DNA from: a virus | Reading direction: 5' to 3' (one strand) | IMG/VR virus record: IMGVR_UViG_3300032116_000035 | Coordinates: 1 to 64,000 of that record | Length of the DNA: 64,000 bases | Part shown: positions 58,847 through 64,000 of the stretch, piece by piece | How positions within the stretch are numbered: position 1 is the first letter of the stretch | Layout of the letters: the number at the start of each line of letters is the position of its first letter | Position numbers and translations under genes: made by a program | The notes under the pieces: generated by a model | Databases searched by the model: none | Seen by the model: only the letters and a program-made list of their open reading frames with translations | Told to the model about the DNA's origin: nothing

Positions 58847-60066
58847 AATTCATGGATTACATAAAAGAGAGTAAAGAAGGCAAGAATGTTCACCTTGAAC
58901 ATCTTGAAGATAATGTATTAAACGCCGGTGTATCGGGCGCACGTGAAGCAATAGAATTTCTCCGTTCTTTACGCAATATGCTTGCTGGTCACACAGGCTC
59001 AAAATTAAATGTGACTACAAAATGGGATGGTGCGCCTGCTATCTTTGCTGGCACAAATCCAGAAAACGGTAAATTTTTCGTTGGTACGAAATCAGTATTT
59101 GCAAAAAATGCAAAATTGAATTATACTGATGAAGACATTGACGAAAATCATCCTGGTGAGGGTTTAAATCAAAAACTCAAACTTGCATTGGCATTCTTGC
59201 CTAAGTTGGGCATCAAAGGTGTTTTGCAAGGCGACATGATGTTCAGCAAAGGCGACATCAAAAAAGAAACTATTGCGGGTGAAGAATATATTATCTTTCA
59301 GCCAAACACAATCGTATATGCTGTGCCAGTAAAATCAAAGTTAGCACAAACAATGTTAGCGGCACAGATTGGTGTGGTGTTTCACACATCATACTCCGGT
59401 AAAACATTAGAGACAATGAAAGCATCATTCAACATTGATATTGGTCATTTAAAGACTACAAAAGATGTTTGGTTTCGTGATGCATCGTTTACTGATGCGT
59501 CTGGTTCTGTCACGTTTACTGAAGAAGAGACAGCAGCAATCACATCTATTCTTTCAAACGCAGGTAGAGTTTTCAACACGATACCTGCATTGACATTGAA
59601 TCGTATTGCTGCATCGGATGTTTTTCTTACACAGATCAAAACATTCAACAACACGAAAGTTCGTGAAGGCAAAAAGATTGCTGACACCAGAGTTCATACA
59701 CAAGAGTTAATTAACTACGTAGAAGCAAAACTGAACAAAGAAATTCTGGCAGCAAAGAAAGAAGACACAAAACAAAAACGCATCAAAGAGAAAAATGAAG
59801 TGATGCGTTTCTATCGTTCAAATGCGATTCAACTGAAACAAATATTTGATCTAATGAATCTGATTGTTGATGCTAAGTTGATGATCATTCGTAAGTTGGA
59901 AACTATCAAGAGCATTGGCACATTTGTTCGCACTGACGATGGCTTCCGTATTACTGCACCAGAAGGTTTCGTTGCTGTTGATCATCTTGGTAAAGCATTG
60001 AAACTGGTAGATAGACTTGAGTTCAGCAGACAAAACTTTAACGCACAGAAGGCATGGGACAAATGA
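58843..60066 (+). CDS. Conserved phage protein with ligase-like KWDG motif
   Basis: A 407-residue protein like the DUF6267 proteins of T4-like phages (recalled from pattern). A KxDG motif (Lys60-Gly63, KWDGAPAIFAG) is followed by FFVGTKSVFAK, GVLQGDMMFSKGD and EYIIFQPNTIVYAVPV in the order of motifs I, Ia, III and IIIa of the covalent nucleotidyltransferases (DNA/RNA ligases and capping enzymes). The C-terminal 150 residues are helical and basic. If the motifs are real, Lys60 would carry the nucleotide. Its nuclease-like partner overlaps upstream. Function remains unproven. Confidence 0.6.
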   Translation: MKFMDYIKESKEGKNVHLEHLEDNVLNAGVSGAREAIEFLRSLRNMLAGHTGSKLNVTTKWDGAPAIFAGTNPENGKFFVGTKSVFAKNAKLNYTDEDIDENHPGEGLNQKLKLALAFLPKLGIKGVLQGDMMFSKGDIKKETIAGEEYIIFQPNTIVYAVPVKSKLAQTMLAAQIGVVFHTSYSGKTLETMKASFNIDIGHLKTTKDVWFRDASFTDASGSVTFTEEETAAITSILSNAGRVFNTIPALTLNRIAASDVFLTQIKTFNNTKVREGKKIADTRVHTQELINYVEAKLNKEILAAKKEDTKQKRIKEKNEVMRFYRSNAIQLKQIFDLMNLIVDAKLMIIRKLETIKSIGTFVRTDDGFRITAPEGFVAVDHLGKALKLVDRLEFSRQNFNAQKAWDK

Positions 60067-60335
60067 GTTACGACATCAATAAAATTTTAGCAGAGTATGG
60101 TGATGATGATTTTGGTTTCAGCACAGTTGATGAAGTTGAATATCAAGCAGTCATTGCGGAGAAAGATGAAACTGTTGAAGAGTATAAAGCAAGACTTCAG
60201 CAAGTAGAAAAGATCATTATGCCATTTCTGACAAATCTGTACAAGACAGCAAGTCAACCATACATTCATTGGCCAAATCGTGGTCCAATTATTGAGAAAC
60301 AAATGCAAAAAGTATTGCAATTGACGAGGGGATAA
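60063..60335 (+). CDS. 90-residue hypothetical protein
   Basis: Not recognised. MSYDINKILAEYGDDDFGFSTVDEVEYQ, then a coiled-coil helix (DETVEEYKARLQQVEKIIMPFL) and a tail with a tryptophan-proline motif (YIHWPNRGPIIE). Such small acidic-helical proteins lie behind the preceding gene in related phages. The ATG at 60063 (ATGA overlap) is preferred to ATG 60054. Ends where the Fe-S carrier starts. Confidence 0.6.
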   Translation: MSYDINKILAEYGDDDFGFSTVDEVEYQAVIAEKDETVEEYKARLQQVEKIIMPFLTNLYKTASQPYIHWPNRGPIIEKQMQKVLQLTRG

Positions 60336-60658
60336 TGGTTACAATATCTGACACTGCTGTAAAGAAAATTAAATCTATCATTGCTGAAGAAGACCCTTCA
60401 CTCAAACTACGTGTGTTCGTTCAGGGTGGTGGTTGTTCTGGTTTCCAATATGGCTTCTCAATAGAAGAATTGCCGGCAGCAGATGATGACTTTACATTTG
60501 AAAGAGATGGTATTGGAGTTGTTATAGATAGTATGAGTATGCAATACATGAATGAAGCGGTGATTGATTATAAAGAAGATATGATGGGTGCTTCATTTAC
60601 AATCAAAAATCCAAACGTAACTGCAACGTGTGGTTGCGGTTCTTCATTCACGATATGA
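60335..60658 (+). CDS. erpA: A-type iron-sulfur carrier (ErpA/IscA-like)
   Basis: A 107-residue protein with the three conserved cysteines Cys34 (GGGCSGFQYGF) and Cys99/Cys101 (TCGCGSSF). A-type carriers pass Fe-S clusters to target enzymes. The ErpA name fits length and the AxxCGCGSSF end; IscA or SufA cannot be excluded. In this window two gene products may need Fe-S: the radical SAM enzyme and perhaps host targets. It overlaps the next gene by four bases. Confidence 0.9.
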   Translation: MVTISDTAVKKIKSIIAEEDPSLKLRVFVQGGGCSGFQYGFSIEELPAADDDFTFERDGIGVVIDSMSMQYMNEAVIDYKEDMMGASFTIKNPNVTATCGCGSSFTI

Positions 60659-60840
60659 AAACATTCAAAGATTATTTAAAGGCAAACAAAGACAGCAGAC
60701 AAGAGTTTGTATCTAAGGCCGGCGGAGGTGAGTGGGGAAGACCTGAACTCACTGCTAAATATCTTGATGACACTCCTGGTCAAAGCACACAACAATATAA
60801 AAAGTTTACAGGAAGTTGGAAAGAAACTGACATAAAATAA
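60655..60840 (+). CDS. 61-residue hypothetical protein
   Basis: MKTFKDYLKANKDSRQEFVSKAGGGEWGRPEL, then YLDDTPGQSTQQYKKFTGSW. It is not recognised; several such small proteins with a MxTFxxYL start occur among late or virion genes of T4-like phages. Start at ATG 60655 gives an ATGA overlap with erpA; a GTG at 60628 would extend it but overlaps more. Confidence 0.55.
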   Translation: MKTFKDYLKANKDSRQEFVSKAGGGEWGRPELTAKYLDDTPGQSTQQYKKFTGSWKETDIK

Positions 60841-60855
60841 ATCACTGGAGATATT

Positions 60856-61698
60856 ATGAAAGATGTGATCGTGGGATGCTCAACAAATTATGACTGGGCA
60901 AAATTAAAATATTGGATTAATTCCATCAATGAATCAGGCTTTGAGGGTGATAAAGTTCTGATTCTCATGAACTGCGATAAAGAAACTGCACAGAAGGTAA
61001 CTGACGCAGGCTTCTCAATCATAGCGTTCAATCAAGACAAAGACGGCAATCTAACTTATCAGTCTCAACTGATGGTGCATGTTGAGCGTTTCATTCACAT
61101 TTACAAACTGCTCAAAGATAATGACTATCGTTATGTAATTACCACAGATGTACGAGATGTTATCTTTCAAAAGAACCCTGTTACATGGTTAGAAGAAAAT
61201 CTATCCAAACAAGAAGATTTGGTATTTTCTTCCGAAAGCATGAAATATAAAGATGAGCCATGGGGTCGTGAGAATCTAACACAGTGTTATGGTCAAGGCA
61301 TCTACGAAGATTTTAAGAACAACACGATCTTTAATGTCGGTGTTCTTGCTGGTCGTGGTTATGCAATGAGGGATTTGACTTTGCAGTTGTTTCTAAACTG
61401 CATCAACAGACCAATACCAATCGTTGATCAAGCAGTATTCAATGTAATGATTTCAAGACACCCATATATTGATTCGTCAATGTACACTCAGTCAGAATAT
61501 GGTTGGGCATGTCAACTTGGCACAACTGCCGATCCAAGTAAGATTGATCAATTCAGACCACATCTTTTAGAACCATCACCGAAATTAGAAGGTGACAAGG
61601 TTGTAACTTCAACAGGAATAGAGTATACTATTGTACATCAGTATGATCGTGTGCCAGAATGGAAGAAAGTGATTGAGGCAAAATATGACGACAAATAG
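60856..61698 (+). CDS. Glycosyltransferase with D-x-x-D motif
   Basis: A 280-residue protein with a Rossmann-type start (DVIVGCSTNYDWAKLKYWINSI) and RYVITTDVRDVIFQKNP holding the metal-binding acidic residues, followed by NVGVLAGRG and a VDQAVFN motif, all typical of GT-A glycosyltransferases acting on nucleotide sugars. Good ribosome site (CTGGAG). It heads the right-edge glycan cassette. It overlaps the methyltransferase by 14 bases. Confidence 0.78.
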   Translation: MKDVIVGCSTNYDWAKLKYWINSINESGFEGDKVLILMNCDKETAQKVTDAGFSIIAFNQDKDGNLTYQSQLMVHVERFIHIYKLLKDNDYRYVITTDVRDVIFQKNPVTWLEENLSKQEDLVFSSESMKYKDEPWGRENLTQCYGQGIYEDFKNNTIFNVGVLAGRGYAMRDLTLQLFLNCINRPIPIVDQAVFNVMISRHPYIDSSMYTQSEYGWACQLGTTADPSKIDQFRPHLLEPSPKLEGDKVVTSTGIEYTIVHQYDRVPEWKKVIEAKYDDK

Positions 61699-62365
61699 AA
61701 TTAAAGAATTATTTTGGGACTTAGAAAAGCCATCTACAAAATGGTCAGGTTACTTTGATGTTTATGAAAGACACCTAAAGAAGTTTGTAGGTAAAGCACC
61801 ACGCATCTTAGAAATCGGTGTGCTTGGTGGTGGTTCAATTGAAATGTGGCTAAAGTATTTTGGTCCTGATACTTCAGTTGTGGCAGTTGATATCAATGAA
61901 GAGTGTTTGAAATATGAATACAACGGTGATGTTAAAGTTGTGATGGGTGACCAAGGTGACGCTGCCTTCTGGTCAGAATTCTTGAAAACACAAAACAATT
62001 TTGATATTGTGATTGATGACGGCTCTCATGTAATGAATCATCAAATCACTACATTGAACAGTGTATTTACACACATCAAAGAGGGTGGTGTTTATATTTG
62101 TGAAGACACTCACACAAGTTATTGGCCACAGCCATGGGGTGGTGTATTCCGTGGTGCTGGCACATTTACTGAACACTGTAAGCGTGTGACAGATATTGTG
62201 AATCAACAACACTTTCAAGGCTCACCAATTTCTGATGAAGCACTTGCGGTGTATAACAATCTTTATTCTGTATCATTCTATAACAGCATGGTCGTGATGG
62301 AAAAAGAACAACTGAAGACATTCGGCATTACAGACAACAAAGCAAATGTGGGGCGTGACCTATGA
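61685..62365 (+). CDS. SAM-dependent methyltransferase (sugar O-methyltransferase-like)
   Basis: A 226-residue class I methyltransferase: motif I LEIGVLGGGSIEMW, acidic VVAVDIN, FDIVIDDGSHVMNHQ and GGVYICEDTHTSYW. The DDGSH motif is typical of the Methyltransf_24/macrocin-O-methyltransferase-like enzymes for sugars. Start at ATG 61685 (GAGG upstream) preferred to TTG 61673. It is flanked by glycosyltransferases, so methylation of a glycan is inferred. Confidence 0.82.
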   Translation: MTTNRIKELFWDLEKPSTKWSGYFDVYERHLKKFVGKAPRILEIGVLGGGSIEMWLKYFGPDTSVVAVDINEECLKYEYNGDVKVVMGDQGDAAFWSEFLKTQNNFDIVIDDGSHVMNHQITTLNSVFTHIKEGGVYICEDTHTSYWPQPWGGVFRGAGTFTEHCKRVTDIVNQQHFQGSPISDEALAVYNNLYSVSFYNSMVVMEKEQLKTFGITDNKANVGRDL

Positions 62366-63075
62366 AGATAGCACTCTGTATCTCTGGCCAACCAAGAATG
62401 TGGGAAAAAGGCTTTGAGTATCACAATCTAAACATTATCAAAAACAACGATGTAACTGTGTTTCTGCATTCGTGGGAAATGCCAGCAGAAGAAATGCAAA
62501 ATATTTCAGAGAAATATAATGCACATAGTTTCATCACATCACCAAATCCCACAATTGATTTATCAAAATACACAAACACACCGCCACCATCACCAAACTG
62601 GAAAGTTAAAGATGGTCGCATGTCAACATGGGCGCAGATGTTTGCAATTTACGAATGTATGCGTACAAAGCGTGAGTATGAAGAATATCACAACATGAAG
62701 TTTGATTGGGTTGTTCGTTCACGGTTTGATTTTGCAATTAATGCTCGTATTCCTTTTGACACATTGAATCCGAACAAACTATACATTCCAAACTGTCGTA
62801 TGTCACCTAATCGTGATTTTGGTAATGATCAGTTTGCGTTTTCATCCTCAGAAAACATGGACAAGTATTCATATGCATATCAACACTATGATGAATTCTA
62901 CAATAATGGTGTGCAGTTCATGATGGAAGACTTTATGAGTGCCAACTGGAAACGATACGGTCTTGTTGGTGAAAATCTAGTATACTGTGATGTCAATCAT
63001 CCATTCTCACCTGGTGAGTATAATGGCACATGGCATTCACTGTTACGAAATGATATGGAAGAATGGTTGAAATGA
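62362..63075 (+). CDS. Glycosyltransferase-like protein (CISGQPR family)
   Basis: A 237-residue protein. MKIALCISGQPRMWEKGFEYHNLNI, VFLHSW and the RSRFDFAI motif (a D-x-D variant) match a family often found in capsule loci and in marine phage glycan cassettes. GENLVYCDVNHPFSP near the C-terminus is also typical. Donor and acceptor unknown. Overlaps of four bases on either side. Confidence 0.65.
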   Translation: MKIALCISGQPRMWEKGFEYHNLNIIKNNDVTVFLHSWEMPAEEMQNISEKYNAHSFITSPNPTIDLSKYTNTPPPSPNWKVKDGRMSTWAQMFAIYECMRTKREYEEYHNMKFDWVVRSRFDFAINARIPFDTLNPNKLYIPNCRMSPNRDFGNDQFAFSSSENMDKYSYAYQHYDEFYNNGVQFMMEDFMSANWKRYGLVGENLVYCDVNHPFSPGEYNGTWHSLLRNDMEEWLK

Positions 63076-63794
63076 ATCTCATAATCTGTATGGCGGGATA
63101 TAACACCCGTTTTCATGATGTTGGCTTTGACATACCAAAATATCTTTTGCCTTGGAATGACAAGACAATCATATATGATATTTTGAAGAATCTTGGTTGG
63201 GTTACACAACTGATTCTTGTGGCCAATAAAAGAGACATTTATTTCAAAGATCAACTTGTTGAAGCAATCAAACCACTTGGTTGGAATGAAAGCAATATTC
63301 TATACATTGGTGACACAAAAGGCCAAGCACACACAGCAGCAATTGGTATTGAACAACTGAACAACAAATATTTACCAACGTTCGTACACAATGCAGATAC
63401 AATTATTAAAGGTCGTCGTATAGATTTTATTGCTGATGACTTAACCGCAAAGCATGATGCATATATTGATGTTTTTGTGGGCAACTCACCAAAGTATTCT
63501 TATGTTCGTGCATTTGAAAATACGGTAATTGAAATTGTAGAAAAGAAACAAATCTCACCGTATGCATCATCAGGCTTCTATGGTTTCCTGACGGGTCATC
63601 TTTATCTAGAATATTATAACAAGTTAGCCGAAAAAGATGGTGAATTATATATTGCAGATGTGATACAAAGTATGATACAATCTAATAAACAAGTATTCAT
63701 GAATCCTCTTGGTAGTAACCAAGAAACGATTGTTTTAGGCAGTCCTCAAGAATACGGAATTGAGATAGCAAGGCAAACATTAGGTGCAAAATGA
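63072..63794 (+). CDS. Sugar-phosphate nucleotidyltransferase-like protein
   Basis: A 240-residue protein. LIICMAGYNTRFHDVGFDIPKYLLPW is a clear version of the nucleotidyltransferase motif (G-x-G-T-R-F, then P-K-x-L-L-P), with the first glycines replaced by Tyr-Asn. FVHNADTIIKGRR replaces the usual D-x-D region (Asn-Ala-Asp). Substrate unknown; could activate a sugar for the same cassette. ATG 63072 (ATGA overlap) is preferred to ATG 63063. Confidence 0.7.
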   Translation: MNLIICMAGYNTRFHDVGFDIPKYLLPWNDKTIIYDILKNLGWVTQLILVANKRDIYFKDQLVEAIKPLGWNESNILYIGDTKGQAHTAAIGIEQLNNKYLPTFVHNADTIIKGRRIDFIADDLTAKHDAYIDVFVGNSPKYSYVRAFENTVIEIVEKKQISPYASSGFYGFLTGHLYLEYYNKLAEKDGELYIADVIQSMIQSNKQVFMNPLGSNQETIVLGSPQEYGIEIARQTLGAK

Positions 63795-64000
63795 AAACTA
63801 TATCATTGAAAGGTGGCTCACTCAGTAGAACTTACTGGCTACCAGATGAGAAGATCGTTCGTAAAGAAATTTCACGCATAGAAAATCGTGAATATGGTTT
63901 TATGCGTTGGTATTCTCAGTTAAAGAAATTACAAGAATACAATACACTATATCCTGGCTTGTTTCCTAAAGTTGTGAATGTAGATTCAAACAAAACAACT
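63791..64000 (+). CDS. Phosphotransferase-like protein, truncated by window end
   Basis: Open from ATG 63791 (ATGA overlap with the upstream gene) to the last base; 70 visible residues. MKTISLKGGSLSRTYWLPDEKIVRKEISR, then EYGFMRWYSQLKKLQEY and PGLFPKVVNVD, resembles the N-lobe of aminoglycoside-phosphotransferase-like kinases that follow nucleotidyltransferases in capsule loci. The ATP-site lysine would be in VRKEI. Low certainty without the rest of the gene. Confidence 0.5.
   Translation, partial: MKTISLKGGSLSRTYWLPDEKIVRKEISRIENREYGFMRWYSQLKKLQEYNTLYPGLFPKVVNVDSNKTT

Overview
The window is part of the genome of a T4-like (Straboviridae/Kyanoviridae-type) contractile-tailed phage. Every gene I can support lies on the + strand. 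The order of the structural genes (gp13-14-15-16-17-18-19-20-67-68-21-22-23-3), followed by uvsY-uvsW, gp55-gp47-gp46, gp45-gp44-gp62-regA, gp43, uvsX and gp41, is the T4 core in the arrangement typical of environmental (marine or freshwater) T4-like phages. Hsp20, peptide deformylase, a CobS/CobT-like pair, several 2OG-Fe(II) oxygenases and an ErpA-like Fe-S carrier fit that group. No photosynthesis genes or tRNAs were seen, so the host cannot be named from this window.

Layout. 1-8354: fibre and adhesin block: a giant fibre gene open at the left edge, two tandem paralogues, a 46-residue mini-paralogue and a glycine-rich three-repeat protein. 8370-13701: neck, tail-completion and terminase genes, with a Dps/ferritin-like gene between the two terminase subunits. 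13757-22537: sheath, tube, portal, prohead core, protease, scaffold and major capsid. 22614-25501: gp3-like protein, UvsY, UvsW and an Sm-like small protein. 25516-31247: sugar-building cassette (B12-type radical SAM, split thiamine-diphosphate enzyme, GHMP kinase, DegT-fold dehydratase, SDR). 31247-35145: late sigma factor gp55, gp47/gp46, peptide deformylase. 35138-42058: accessory island with a DUF4338 (DruA-like) protein, a metallopeptidase-VWA protein, a MoxR/CobS-like AAA+ ATPase, a DUF262-HNH nuclease and a small HTH protein. It carries near-perfect host-type sigma70 promoters and structured leaders. 42129-47615: glycosyltransferase, DUF3310 protein, clamp and clamp loader, with a restriction-modification pair between gp44 and gp62, then RegA. 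47668-50823: Hsp20, oxygenase, DUF4422 protein, dCMP deaminase and small proteins. 50823-58067: DNA polymerase, two oxygenases, a membrane protein, UvsX and gp41. 58106-60840: PD-(D/E)XK-like protein, a protein with a ligase-like KWDG motif, and the ErpA-like protein. 60856-64000: a second glycan cassette running off the right edge.

Regulation. Two classes of signal are visible. Structural genes are preceded by T4 late-promoter boxes (TATAAATA and variants with CTAAATA or TTTAAATA), which the gp55 encoded here would read. The accessory island and the clamp genes carry TTGACA-17-TATAAT-type promoters expected to be read early by host polymerase. Three of these overlap hairpins. One promoter fires into a terminator in front of the nuclease gene, and another is followed by a predicted H-type pseudoknot in front of the HTH gene.

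Most likely novel: the regulatory architecture of the 36.4-42.1 kb island, the branched-deoxysugar cassette at 25.5-31.2 kb, and the restriction-modification pair inside the clamp-loader operon. There is no gene-free stretch longer than 300 bases; the longest gap (36467-36625) contains two promoters and a 30-codon leader ORF.
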